A stretch of DNA of 64,000 nucleotides from Cryptomeria japonica (lineage: Eukaryota > Streptophyta > Pinopsida > Cupressales > Cupressaceae): positions 765,894,830 to 765,958,829 of the forward strand of contig NC_081408.1 of the NCBI RefSeq assembly GCF_030272615.1, written 5' to 3'. Both the position numbers and the translations under genes were made by a program. Position 1 is the first letter of the stretch, and each line of letters opens with the position of its first letter. Under the pieces are notes generated by a model, which ran no database searches, had not been told where the DNA came from, and saw nothing but the letters and a program-made list of their open reading frames with translations. This document shows positions 23,001 to 35,235 of this stretch, piece after piece.

Positions 23001-24248
23001 ATGGCTGCAAATAATCCCTGGGGTCCAGCAGTAGGACCACTTGCCCTTGGAGAAAATTTGAATTCTTTACCTAAAGGGGCTAGAGAACATTTACCTAAGT
23101 TTAATGGTGATGGGAAATTTACAGTTGATGAGCATTTTAATGCTTTTAATGTTGCATGCGGCATGTTGGCAGTTCAACATGAAGATGTAGCAATAAGGTT
23201 GTTTATTCAGACATTGACTGGAATAGCAGCCGACTGGTTTTACCATTTGCCAAATGGTGTAATAACAAACTGGCAAGATTTGAAAACTAGGTTCGAGGAT
23301 AGGTTTAAAGTGGCAGAAGATGACCATTCTCTCTTAGCCCAATTAGCTCAACTGAAGAAGGAAATACTTGAATCCATGAGGGACTTTGTGGCAAGGTTTG
23401 ACAAGATTGTTCATAAGATTTTGGTTAATCAGAGACCTTCTGATGATAATTTGAAATGCTTTTTCATTAATACAATGCTTGTAGAAATAAGTTTCTTTAT
23501 TCGTAGGCAAAGGGTCCAGGATTTAGCCACTGCCAAAACCACTGCAGTAGAATTAGAAGATGATTTGATCAATGCAGGAAAATGGAGAAGAGAAGTTCAA
23601 GTTGCTAATTCACAGCCATCAACTTCCACAACTCCCTCTGATCTCGTAATCCAAAGGTTGGTTAATGATGTGATCACTCTCAAGAGACAACTCCCCAAGG
23701 CTAATACATCATATCCTCAACCTTATCAAGACATTCCAAGATGGCCTAATAATCAGCCTGCTAGAACAGGAAATAAAGTTTTACAATTGCCCCCAACTCA
23801 GCAAAGACTGGCCATTGAAGCACCCCCTCCCAGGAGAAATATGTGCATCTTTCATTTAACAGATGATCATGATGGTAACTCTTGTCCAGAAATGGTAAGA
23901 CATGCACAGATGCTTAGCACAGGAGAAGTTTTAAATGAACCTGGCTCAATAGAGGAAATTCATGGACAACCTGGCGACTCTGGAATACACTTCCTTGAAT
24001 ATGAATTTGAAATAGATAGAGGAGGAGATATATTGGTAACCCTTGAAGATCCCTCTTGTGTCATTTTCACTAGAAACCAGAATCAATTTAAAAATACAAG
24101 CACTCCATCACCCTATGAAAATTCAACCAAGGGTAAGGAACCTATGAACCGAAATTCAGAAGTAGGTTCAAAGGTTCAAGAGGTTCAAATATTGAAGCGA
24201 CCTGAGTCTGATATCCCTTTTAATATTGTTGAGTTTTGTAAAACATAA
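23001..24248 (+). pseudogene. Gag of element T
   Basis: The open frame extends upstream to 22755, but there is no ATG there (the codon is GTG). The first in-frame ATG is 23001 (MAANNPWGPAVGPLALGENL). The retrotransposon Gag core is clear: PKFNGDGKFTVDEHFNAF, IQTLTGIAADWFYHLP, DLKTRFEDRF and MRDFVARFDKIVHKI. A zinc-knuckle variant CIFHLTDDHDGNSC (C, H, H, C) follows near 23845. The frame ends at TAA 24246, which may be a mutated Gln, since protease follows in the same frame. Confidence 0.88.
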
Positions 24249-24305
24249 AAAATTCAAATCTCTCTTGCTGAATACCTCAGGCTGAATCCCAAAGAACTGG
24301 AAAAG

Positions 24306-25400
24306 TTGATTAAATATGTATGGAAGGAAAACTCTCAGTTGCAGCCCTCTGATTTATTGACAAACTTTGAGTCTTTACCATTCAATACTAAAGCCCAGTT
24401 AATAGAACAAGCCAATGCTTTTACATCAAAAGTGTCAGTTAACGAACCTGTAGTACCATCACATATGCTTGACCAGAAACCTAAGCCTTTCTATGTCTCC
24501 TTATTTATCAATGGTTATAAACTTAATAACTGTATTATTGATTCGGGAGCTTCAGATAATATAATGCCTTCCACGGTGGCCAAAGCATTAGGTCTCACAC
24601 TCACTAAAACCTTCACCAAATGCTTCTCAATGGATTCTAAACAAATTCCTTTACTCGGTCAGATTAAAGATGCTCAAGTTGCTTTAGCAGTTCATCCCAA
24701 TAAAAGAGTAAAGCTCACAATATTGGTTGCTGATATTCCAGCAAGTTATGGAATGTTGTTGAGTAGGACTTTTTGTAAGGACCTAGGTGGTGAGATTAAA
24801 ATGGATTGGTCTGAGGCAACAATTCCTATAGGAAGGCAGAAGATTACTCTCATACCAGAACCAAAATCCAAATTTACAGTGTTTCCTTCAGAGGATCCAA
24901 AATCACAAATATTGTACCAGGAATGTGAATTTGGTAACTATTTGCTTTTCTCTGATGACACTAAAAATATGTCAAAAGATGTGGTTGATCACACTGCAGG
25001 GTTGAGGACAATGGAATTTGATGGAAGTTGTGCATCTGCTGGATCTGGCGCTGGAGTGGTACTTATTTCTCCACAGGGTGAGAATTTTCCTTTTTCATTT
25101 AAGTTGGAGTTCAAGAATACAAATAATACCGCAGAATATGAGGCATTGTTGCTAGGAATTGAACAAGCCAAGAAGAGAGGGATTAAATTGTTGTGTGCTA
25201 AAGGTGATGCATAATTGATTGTTAATCAGGTATGCAATCATTATTCTGTGAAAAATGAGAGGCTCAAGCATTATAGAAATAGAATTTGGGATGAAATTGA
25301 GTATTTTGATGCATTTTCAATAGAAGCTATTCTCAGAAGTCAAAATTCTGACGCAGATTCCCTAGCGATATCAACATCATTACTACTTCCACATCTAGAT
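24306..25400 (+). pseudogene. Protease and archaeal-like RNase H of element T
   Basis: The protease has FINGYKLNNCIIDSGASDNI, carrying the catalytic DSGA, and an ASYGMLLSRTFCKDLGG flap region. It is followed, before the RT, by a complete RNase H-like domain: MEFDGSCASAGSGAGVVLIS, NNTAEYEALLLGI, then KGDA-x-LIVNQV (a TAA at 25212 in place of the usual Gln) and NSDADSLA. In element A the same kind of domain lies after the RT. The frame then runs without interruption into the RT. Confidence 0.85.
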
Positions 25401-27113
25401 TTTGGTATAGATGTTTACAGAATTGAAGTAGTTTATCGCCCAAATGTCCCTGATAATTCAGATTTTTGGCAAGTGTTTGAAGATGATAAGCATATTGATA
25501 AGTTCTTACAAAATGCTGCTATGTTTGCTTCTTTGTATTTTGAAGGTTCAGAAAACCAATGTAATGAATTTTTTCCAGATGAGAAGGGAAGCTTCAGAGA
25601 AGGAGTAGTTCAGCTTAAGGGAAATCGAATTCCAAAAGGATTAGTGACTTTAGAGAGCCTGTTCAATCGTAATGACAAGTCTGTAAGAAGAACTGATTCC
25701 CGCAATGCTTATACATCAGGTGAATATGAGAAGATTAATATTGGTGAGGAAAAGAATCCAAAAATGGTTAATCTGGGTAAATGTTGCACTCCGAAAGAAA
25801 GGCATTTGTTTATTGAACTGTTGAGAAGGTTTCTTGATGTTTTTGCCTGGTCCTATGAAGATTTGAAAGATTTCAGAGATGGTCAATTTCAACATCATAT
25901 TCCCCTGAAACCAGAAGCGACTCCTTTCAGGCAGAAATTAAGGAATTATAACCCAAAAGTTGCAGATGCAATTTTCAGAGAAAAAGATAAAATGCTTCAG
26001 GCAAGGATAATTTATCCAATTCATCATTCAACATGGGTGGCTAACATTGTTCCGGTTCGCAAGAAAAATAGAGAGATAAGAATTTGTGTGGATTTCCGAA
26101 ATCTGAATCAGGCTAGCTTAAAAGATAATTATACTTTACCTACAATGGATCACATTCTCCAAATTGTTGCCGGATCTAAAATGATGTCGATGCTTGATGG
26201 TTTCTCTGGATATAATTAGATAAGTGTGGTAAAAGAAGATCAACACAAAACCGCCTTCACAACACCATGGGGAACTTTTGCCTATAATCGCATGCCTTTC
26301 AGTCTAATAAATGCTGGAGCTACTTTCCAAAGAGCAATGAACCTTTCATTTGGTCATCTGATTGGTAAGACCATTGTTGTGTATCTAGATGATTTGATAG
26401 TTTTCTCCAAGAAAAGGGAGGATCATTTTAAGGATTTAGAAGCTGTGTTGCAAAGGTTCCGAGATCATGGTATTTCTCTTAACCCAAAAAAATTAGTTTT
26501 TTGTGTCATTGAAGGAAAGCTTTTAGGTCATATAGTTTCACAAGATGGTATCAAGATTGATCTAGATCGTGTTAAAGCTATTCAATAGTTAAGTTTGCCA
26601 TCATACAGGAATGGTGTCAAATCATTCTTTGGTCAGGTAAGCTTTCTTAGGAGATTTGTGCCAGATTTTGCCGAGATCACTAAGCATATTGTAGGAATGA
26701 TGAGTGAGAAACAGATCTTTAAATGGAAAGAGGATGCAAAGAAAGCTTTTGAAGAAGTTAAAAAGGCCATCGCTCATGCTCCAACATTAATTAATCCTGA
26801 TTTCAAGAAAAGTTTCATTATTTATTGTAATGCTTCAGAACACACAATGTCCGGTATTCTCTTGTAGAAGAATGAACTTGGTGAAGAGGTCCCCATTGCG
26901 TTTATGAGCATTCCGCTTAAAAAGCATGAATTAAACTATTCATTGAATGAGAAGCAGGCTTTCGCAGTTGTAAAAGCTGTTAAACATTTTAGGTATTACA
27001 TATTACATTCTCATTCAATTGTTTTTGTGCCAAATTCCGCTGTTAAAAGTATCTTGACTCAGAAAGAGGTGGGAATGAATAATAGAGCAACTTGGGTTTC
27101 AAAGGTTCAATAA
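25401..27113 (+). pseudogene. Reverse transcriptase and RNase H of element T
   Basis: The RT shows WVANIVPVRKKNREIRICVD, LNQASLKDNYTLP, MLDGFSGYN-x-I (TAG at 26217 where Gln is standard), PWGTFAYNRMPFSLINAGAT and the catalytic YLDD near 26390. The connection and RNase H follow: FKKSFIIYCNASEHTMSG (the first acidic residue appears as Asn) and HELNYSLNEKQAFAVVKA. Stops at 26586, 26865 and 27111 interrupt it, all without shift of frame. The RNase H part looks more decayed at its active site than the RT. Confidence 0.88.
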
Positions 27114-28493
27114 TTTGACTTGGATATTAGGCCAACGGAATTAGTTCATGGATAGGGATTATGTCACCTAATGGCAGAAAATAAAGAAGAAGAAGAAAGT
27201 TTGCCTTTAGCTCTTTTTGTTAGCCTGCAGGATGAATGGTTCACTGATGTAGCCTTTTTCTTGACATATGGAGAATGTCCTACACATTTGTCCCCCAAAG
27301 AAAAGAGAAACCTGAAATTAAAAGCAGCTAAATATGTTATTTTTGGTGACATATTATATAAGAATGGTCTGGATGGAACCTTCATGAGGTGTGTGGATAA
27401 AGCGCAGCGTGAGTCCTTGCTGAAGTCATTTCATGATGATGCTTGTGGAGGTCATTTCTCTTCTACAGTCACCGCATACAAAATATTAAGAAATTTCTAT
27501 TATTGGCCCAGTATGTTTAAAGATGCTTATGTCTGGGTTGCAAAGTGTGATAAATGTAAATTCTTTATAGGGAAACCACAACTAGCCGCTTTACCTCTCA
27601 GGCCAGTGGTTGTGGAAGAACCTTTCAAGCAATGGGGACTAGATTTCATTGGTCCGCTAACACCCTCTTCCAGGGCTGGACATACACATATTCTCACAGC
27701 TACATATTACTTTACTAAGTGGCTAGAAGCAGTGCCTGTTAGGAGAACAACCTCATAAATAATATGTGAGTTCTTAAAGGAAAATATTCTGGTTCGTTTT
27801 GGGGTACTATTGAAGATAGTGATTGACAATGCTGCAAGTTTTTCTTCTACAGGAATATCCATGTTTTGTTATGATCACAGTATTTCCTTTGTGCATTCCT
27901 CTGACTATTATCCACAAGGTAACGGTTAGGCAGAATCTAGCAACAAAAATCTGATAAATATCATGAAGAAATTGGTCAATGAAAATGCTAGGGATTGGCA
28001 TAAAAGGTTATATGAGGCCCTGTGGGCAGACAGGACATCGCCAAAATGAGCAATTGGTATGTCACCTTTTGAACTAGTGTATGGTGTTGGGGCTTAGCTC
28101 TCACTTCCTCTTGAATTGGCAGCTTCCAAATTACAGATAGTTATTGAAGATTCACATTTTCAAAATGCACTGGAAAGGAGGATTATGCATCTAGCTAGAA
28201 TAGAAGAGGAAAGGGAAAAATTGGTTGACCACATTATGGAACATCAGCAGTGGATTAAACAGATTTTTGACCGTAAAGCTAGGCCGAGGAAATTTATGCA
28301 GGGAGATCAAGTTCTACTCTCGGACAAAAGAAGGGAGCCGAGGGGAGCACATGGAAAATTTGAGTCCTTGTGGAAAGGTCCGTTTCTAATTCATGAGGTG
28401 AAGGGACCGAATTATTTCAAGCTCGCGTATATGGATGGTACTGTTCTTCCCCTATCTTATAATGGACAGGATCTCAAGCTCTACAAATTGTAA
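27114..28493 (+). pseudogene. Integrase of element T
   Basis: The zinc domain has FHDDACGGHFSSTVTAYKIL and CDKCKF. The core has WGLDFIGPLTPSSRAGHTHI (first Asp), VIDNAASF (second Asp) and YYPQGNG-x-AESSNKNL with the catalytic Glu. The C-terminal part has KARPRKFMQGDQVLLSDKR and GKFESLWKGPFLIHEV. Stops at 27153 (TAG), 27756 (TAA), 27927 (TAG), 28047 (TGA) and 28095 (TAG) are in frame. At least three sit where Gln or Arg is expected. Confidence 0.88.
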
Positions 28494-29574
28494 GCAAGTG
28501 TTCCTTGCATTCTTTGTACATAGCTCTGTTTTGTTTTCTCAATTTTGTTGTGTCAAGCTGAACCTATTTTGCATTCTCGTCCTTGTTTTAGTGCGAAACC
28601 AGAGATTCTAAGTTCCTTCCTAGTCCTTCACAGTCTTGTTCCCCAGTCAGAGCCAATTGTTGCCCCCTCTTTATTTTTCGCTTATAGCCCATCAAAAAAT
28701 AGGGGTCATTATTTTCGTATCTTCATCAAATGAGTTTTGTACTCATTCGTTGAACCTTTTATAAAGTTCAAAATTTGAGTTCAAGAGAAATGCGATCCAT
28801 TAAGTTCTAAGTCTTCATTAGCATAGTCGTTGAACTTGAACTTTGAACCTTTCTGGTTCAAGGTTCAAGGTTCAATCGGTCTTTGGTCTTGTGTTTTGCG
28901 GTTGTCTCTTTAGTACTAGTCTTGTGGTCACTTTGAACTTGAGCCATTGAACTTCTTTAAAAAAAATGGTTCAAGGTTCAAGGTTCATTCCTATGTCATT
29001 GAATGTTCCTTTTGTCTCTTTTTGCTTGTTCGCAAATGTGACTTGTTGTCATTAAACTTTGAACCAATGAACTTCTTTTAAAATAAGTTCAAGGTTCAAA
29101 GCGGTGTTTTCAAATGAGCCCGATGGTGTCTTAGAAGAAAAGGCGGCGCAATCAAAACAGAATTTTCCTTGGTTTTCGTGTTTTCAAATTGCAATTATGG
29201 AAACAATCATGAGAAGGCATGTCGACTGTGTGGAGTTGATTTCTAATTAGTAAGCATGTCAGAATTATATCAAATCACAAGTGGTTTTACATGGATGAAT
29301 GAGCTGGGACGAAGCGTGTGTTGGTTCTTTTCAGTCTTTTCCATCTTTAAATATGGGGCATCTCAAGTAAGACAATTATTGTTGCCATTGGCGAAGAGTG
29401 GAGACGCAGAAGGTAATTTAGCTTAGTTCTTCCAAGGGTTTCACAGTTTGATGTTGAAGACAGGTGAGTTCAATTGCTTATTTTCCCCTGCTTTATTTTA
29501 GTTCTGAAATTGGAAAAGTGTAATTCTTTGCCTCGGAGTTGAATGCTGTCTGATTCACGCAATTTAAAGCAAAA
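28494..29574 (+). repeat. Inter-ORF region of T with GGTTCAA word array
   Basis: From about 28740 to 29110 the words GGTTCAA, GTTCAAGG and TTGAACTT (partly reverse complements) recur at least sixteen times. The remainder (29110-29574) is a leader with no ORF. The array lies between integrase and the accessory ORF at 29575. I infer a promoter or leader for that ORF. Confidence 0.6.
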
Positions 29575-32500
29575 ATGAGACCGACTCTTCCCAAATTGGG
29601 TCGAACATCATGCTTGGTTAGTACCCTCCCAGAGTTAGATGATACAACCTTCATTCAGGATGAGTTAGATAATTTTCTAGAGAGGGCCAAGAACCCAACA
29701 GCCAATTCCACTATGGAAACGATAGTTCACAGTGGTCTTGTTGAGGCCACTGCATTCCCAATTGCTGCTCCTTGCCCAGAATTAGTATATGCATGCATGA
29801 ACAGATATGATGCTAGTAATAGGTGTATTAGAGCCAATAATGGAGACATGCTAGTGCGGATTGATAGAGAAACAGTAATGGCTGCAATTGGAATTCCTCA
29901 CAAAGAGCCGTATGAAGATTGGTCCATAGGAACCTCATACGCATTTTTCTCTGAGAAGATAAGTGTTTATCGGAGTGTCATTGCTAGAAACTGGCTCCTT
30001 AAAATATAGAAGGGAGGTTCTAGGTTGCCTAAACCCTTGACAAGAGATCATTTCATCACAGAAGTTAGGGACATCGTGATTCTTTTGAATAGGCTTAAGG
30101 GGAATTCACATGCCTTCTATTGGGAAGACTGGATGTATTTTTACATTCAGGTACTATTAGCTGGTGAAAAATACCTTGACTGGGCGCAAGTAATTGCTGA
30201 GAGATTGCATGAAGGGTTGAGTAATTTTGTTGGAACAGCTAATTTTCATATGACTTCATACTTGTTCTATATTTTAGCCTGTATCAGAGAATGGCCAGGA
30301 TTACATCAAGAACCTTGGGTTAATGGAATGAAGGTCTACGAGTGCTAGCCATATTTGCAAATACAGAGGTACACAGAAAACTTCTTGAGATGGAATGATG
30401 TCTTTGTGGGAAGATTAACTTTTGAACTACAAGGAAATTTGAATAATAGAATGTCACCTGAGGCATTAAAGTTGGTCAGCATATATGCGAGTTGTTTTAT
30501 TCAATTTTCTAGATTTACTTATATTAGAATTGGTGGCTTTGAAGATGAACCTTTCAGATTGCCCAGATATGCTCTTGATAGTTATGTACTTTTAGAAGTT
30601 TGCAGACAGTTAGCTCATGTGGATAACAGATTAGGGATGAAAAGTGAGTCTGAAGCAATTTTCCCAGTTGAGCTTGGATGTTATAGTTGCCAAACTGTTT
30701 CTGATGCATTGAACTTAGAATTGGAGCTCAAGAAGATGAATTTGCCGCCATTTGTTGCTCGGCAGGGGTTTGATAGCAAAGAATATGCAGTGAAGCACCC
30801 GAATGTTGATGTGAACTTTTTACATATACCCCAGTTAGAAGACTACTGGGAAGATTACTGTGATGAATTTGAAGTCCGGAGAAGATTATGGTCAAGGTTC
30901 ACTTTATGGCAAATCATTACCTTGAAATTGCCAATGAACATTGCAGGAATACAAGAAGAGGAAGGTGAAGATGTATTGGACCCAGAGTTCAATGAAAGAG
31001 TTCATGAGCAACCTATTCCTGAAATTGATTGGGATAGGAGAGAAGAAGAAAATACTCAATCTAAAACCTTTAATGTAATAAGGAGAATGGAGAAATGGTT
31101 AAGAGATCGTAGGTCTGGAAGAAGACTGACCGCTACCTCAGCCAAGAAATCAGTTGAGCAATCTCATGCTGCTGTACCAATTTCTTCTTCTAACATTATT
31201 GTTGATATTGCAGGTGTCACTGGTACTCAAGGTGAGAAGGTTCAAACTAGAAGACTTAAAGAACCATTGTTTGGCCCCTCAATGGTTCGAGTCACCCATT
31301 CAAGAAGTAAAAAGAAAGGTGCAAACATTACAGGAAAAGAAACTATCATAGTTCTTGATACTGAAGAGGCGCAAGTGATTATGGGTGAACCGGAAGCAAA
31401 TATCCCTGTAGCTCAAGATGTAGGTAAAGAAAGGAGCAACCTAAGGAAAGCCCCAATCAAGTGACTACTTTGGCTACCATGGATTCATCTGAATATCAAA
31501 CGCCACCAGCAAAAATATCCTCAAATGTTTCAAGGTGGTTGGGAGCATCAATTAGTAAGAAATGCAATGTAGTCCCTATCAGTGTACACATGGAGGATAT
31601 GGTGAGTAAATGCCTCAGGAAAACACCTAAGTCTAAAAAGCTAAAAGCAGAAGCTATGGTGGAGGTGGATGAGAATATAGGGCACTGGGTAGCTGAAGTG
31701 GCTAGGCCAATTTTAGACAAAGATCCAGAGAATGCAACTAAGCAGGATTTTGTTGTTGAAAAGGTTGATTTAGGAACTACTTCAAGGGTTGCTGATGCAA
31801 AACACCTAGAGTCCTCCGCTAAATGAATGTTTTCCAGAACATGGAAGGATGATAAGGACAAACGGGAGTTGAAATAGACCATTAAGCAGATGGCAGAGTA
31901 CATTAATGCCATACATCATCCCAGTCCACAACCCCTGTCACAGGTTCCTCAGAGTTTTGATCCTAAATCTCCCATGAACCAAAATTTGTTGGATAAGGTT
32001 TAGAGAAATCATGTGCTGGCAGAAACCTTCGAGGAGTGGCTTGAATTCATAATTCGGCAAGGAACAAAGTATATTGCTAATCTAGTCAAGGTGTATGAGG
32101 ATGTTGTAACTGTAACTCAAGAGCTTGAGACAGAGGTGTCGGCGTGGGAAAAGGAAAGGAAAAAATGGGCTGTAGTACTGATTCAAATGAAAGATGTACA
32201 GAAGTATGGTGTCATGAACTTCCTTACAGAAAAGGTAGTAAATGATTTGGATGACAAGGTACTACATGTGGCCAAGGAAAACATTGAATGGAGAAATTAA
32301 ATCATAAAACAAGGTCACGAAGAGTCCATTAAGTTGTTAAAAGAATTGAAAGAACTCATCGCCGTGATGCAGAAAGACTTGAAGTGCATTGATGTACAAC
32401 TTTTGAAGGAAGATGGACAGACTATTGAGTAGGTAGTAGATATGGTGCAGAGTTTCAAAGGGAAAATAAACTCTGTTAAAGAATCAAAATCTTTCACCCG

Positions 32501-32729
32501 AGATGACTTCATTAGGGTAGCTCACATTGAATCTATTTTGGTTGTCTGTTCAGATCACTTAGAAGTGCACAAAATTAAAGTCACACAAGTGGGTATGGAT
32601 AAAGAAGTTTGGAAGCAGCGCATCTTGCACATTGGGCTCCCACATTACCAGGTTGTTCATAACTTCTCCATGGCTCATATGGAGTGGCGAAATATACGTG
32701 GCACCACGCACACCCCAGAGACAATTTAG
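29575..32729 (+). pseudogene. Accessory ORF of element T, PMD-like
   Basis: It runs from ATG 29575 (MRPTLPKLGRTS) and is open except for TAGs at 30007 and 30346. A one-base shift lies near 31435-31460, and further TAG or TAA codons lie at about 31875, 32002, 32299 and 32430. Restored length would be about 1050 codons. The N-terminal half (to about residue 440) aligns by eye with accessory ORF B (LVRIDRETVMAAIGIP, WAQVIAERLHEGLSNF, FSRFTYIRIGGFEDEP). The same two motifs resemble the plant mobile domain of 61356-63305 (VTLEDVYRILHVP; WGPCVLAHLYYELHQFV). The C-terminal half is charged and probably coiled-coil. No enzyme motif is seen. Confidence 0.65.
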
Positions 32730-33390
32730 GCCATTTTCTGTGCTTATCGTTATGGCTCTATTAACAGCTTGTAGCCATTTAGTTAATTTCAGTTACGGGC
32801 GGTTGTTTCTTGAATTTGATAGTTTCATTTTGTTTTAAAAAAAGACAATTAAGCCTGGCGGCTATATATATTAGGGATGATGTTTTTGCACGATATAAAA
32901 TTTTTTGGTAAAAATTGGGAGGAACAGACTGATCTCACTTGTAATTTCAGTGAAATACCCATCTTTGAATGGAATGGAATATATGATACAACTTTAGAAA
33001 CCTGTGTGTTTTGAATGTGTAAAAATTTCTGTTGGAATGATTATGTGTTCATGTATCTGATTCCTTTCTCTGATTTTTCATTTGAAGTCTGCGAATCAAT
33101 TTGATAAATGAAATTAGCGGAAAGCATTTGAATTTTCTGATTCCCCTTGTCCTGTGAGTCATGAGTGAGTATCAATCAAAATTCAAATATTTTTTTGATC
33201 ATCCTGTGAGTTAATTTCCATTTGAGATCAAATGTCTTATTATGAATTTCATTATCCATCATTAAGCATTCATGTTGTGTTGACTAGTGAATGTTGAAGC
33301 CTTTTGTTTGCTTTCCGGTTAAAAGTGAATCACATAATAAAAAAGATTATTCAAAATTCATTGAATATCATATAGGGAGTTGTACCTTAA
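32730..33390 (+). other. 3' untranslated region, polypurine tract and probable start of the 3' LTR of T
   Basis: There is no ORF. AAAATTGGGAGGAA at 32911-32924 is a good polypurine tract and is followed by a TG at 32930, the most likely start of the 3' LTR (U3 and R, 32930-33390). This part has no counterpart at the 5' end of T. The LTR is interrupted at 33390 by element G. Confidence 0.5.
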
Positions 33391-34496
33391 TGTAAAGCGG
33401 AAAATCACGATCGAACCCTAGTTGTTCTCCCCTCTTCCAACTCCGAGGAGAGAGAAGGGAGGTTTGCTAGGATTCGATGGTTTTCACTTAGGGGAGAGAC
33501 TTTACATTCAAAAGAGGGGTTGAAACTCATAAGATCCAATCCCACACAATGTAAGATTGGATGCTAAATGAATTTCAAGGGTTAGGAAAGCAAGGCTACC
33601 CTCTTTTGTAAAGAATGTTGTTAAGGAAATTAAGCTAAGAATACATAGAAAGTCATAAAGATTCGCTTATAAACTGAGTTCGGGTTATAGGATGAAGCTG
33701 CGGACCTGGAATTAGCAGTAGAATGTCGATACGGCGCTGTCCTGCAAATTTGAGCAAAAGTTGTCGGGACGATGGCGCCCGGCACCACGGTCCTCCGAAA
33801 AATCCGCGAAACGAAGGGGGATCTGTTCGTCTCTGCACAAGGATTCCAGATCTTCAATTTCAGCCACGTACCTGCAACCTTGTTCTAAGGATGTTTGTAT
33901 CCTTATGTGCGAAGGTATAGATGTTGTATGTTGTATGTTGTAGCATGTAGTATGTGATCTCCTCTTCAATGGTTGAATCCTTGACTTGAATGCAACACTT
34001 AGCCTTGAATGGAGACTTGAAATGATCAATTGCTTGAAGGAATGCTTGAATGCTTGAATGCTTGAATGTTTGAGTATAGTTTCCACGCTTTTTCCCTCAT
34101 GTATCTCTTCTCTCCAAATGAGAGAGAAAAATGTAGTTTATATACTTGTCATTTAGGGCTGATAGACTGATTTTCCCGACCTTAGGCCGACCAGGAAATG
34201 TAATTTCCAAATTGCAAACAAAAAGACCCGAGCCCCTTAGGAGACCAGGCCCAAAATAGGACCCAGGGACCAGGGCGCTGGGCGCCTTGGTCCTGAAGGA
34301 CCAAGGCGCTGGGCGCTCTGGTCCCACCTCCCGGGACAGCAGGGTGCAAGGAGGTTCAGGCCAGGGTGCTTGAAAAATGCAGTTTTCAGTGTCGCGAGCA
34401 AGTTTTGGGGTCTCCATTCAGGTTGCGTGTTGCGTCGCCATCGTGAAGACCAAAATGCAGTCCAAATTGCAAGTGTCACAATTTTAGGATGCTACA
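33391..34496 (-). repeat. 3' LTR of element G (left)
   Basis: It is preceded by CTTAA and followed by TTTAGCCCCCACTTTAGC, the complement of a polypurine tract. It contains a 60-nt GC-rich hairpin at 34266-34325 and a GGCGCC-containing imperfect hairpin at 33766-33793. ORFs inside are shadows. Confidence 0.92.
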
Positions 34497-34515
34497 TTTA
34501 GCCCCCACTTTAGCG
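34497..34515 (-). other. Polypurine tract of element G
   Basis: On the minus strand this reads GCTAAAGTGGGGGCTAAA immediately before the TG of the 3' LTR, which sets the direction of the element. Confidence 0.8.
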
Positions 34516-35235
34516 GGAGTATGTATGCTCATACTTCCGGTAAAGTACAAGGAAACAACATTGAAAGACTTTCACCACGTCAAGGAGGCAAGATACAGCA
34601 AGCCGCCAGTGGACTAAGGATCTTACGACTTCGATTGACAAAGTAAAAGGGAAGATCACGAGGGAGAACCATGACTGTCAGTAGTAAGATTCCCTCACTA
34701 TGAGTCATGCAAGAAAGATATCAAAAAATTTCAACGCAAGGTTAAATTTACCAAGAAATTTTCAAGTATCTTGAAAAGATATGAACGGGATGTATGCCCC
34801 CCTACGTTAAAGCGATCGCACACGCCTCACCGGGGGTGATTGTTTTAACGTAGTGATACACATAAGAAATGAGAAAGGAGCACGTTATCGCAAGGATTTA
34901 GCCCCCAAGTGTGAGATAAACCCAAGGATAATAGACACAAAACATAAAGCACGAGGTGACTTCACTTTCCTCGGGGTCAGTATGCTGTATGATAATTCAT
35001 GTATATATATTATATGTATGTATGCATAATTGTTCTTCATTCCCCAATCAAGGAAGGTCACCTAGAAGAAGGGAACACATGTGTCTTTTGAGTCAACATG
35101 AGAGAGACCGAGAGATCTCAATGCTTTGCATCGTCCTCAAGTAGACAACACCAAGGACAACAAATAGAAGAATGAGAATAACATATAGAAGAAGTAACAA
35201 AAGAGAGGGGGAGAGAATCTGCTATGCTAATGTAA
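34516..35235 (-). other. 3' untranslated region of element G
   Basis: No ORF of substance. A short inverted repeat (CGCACACGCCTCACCGGGGGTGATTG region, about 34810-34845) and purine-rich stretches are present. Nothing else is supported. Confidence 0.4.

Noticed and set aside
29464-29501. Possible intron in the leader of the T accessory ORF (CAG then GTGAGT; TTATTTTAG)
   Set aside because: The enclosed stretch is only 38 bases, too short for a plant intron, and no better acceptor is visible before the ATG.
33712-34086. 124-codon frame present in both LTRs of G (also 40175-40549)
   Set aside because: It lies in the LTR and its composition follows GC-rich repeats. Two copies exist only because LTRs are duplicated, so recurrence is no evidence for a gene.
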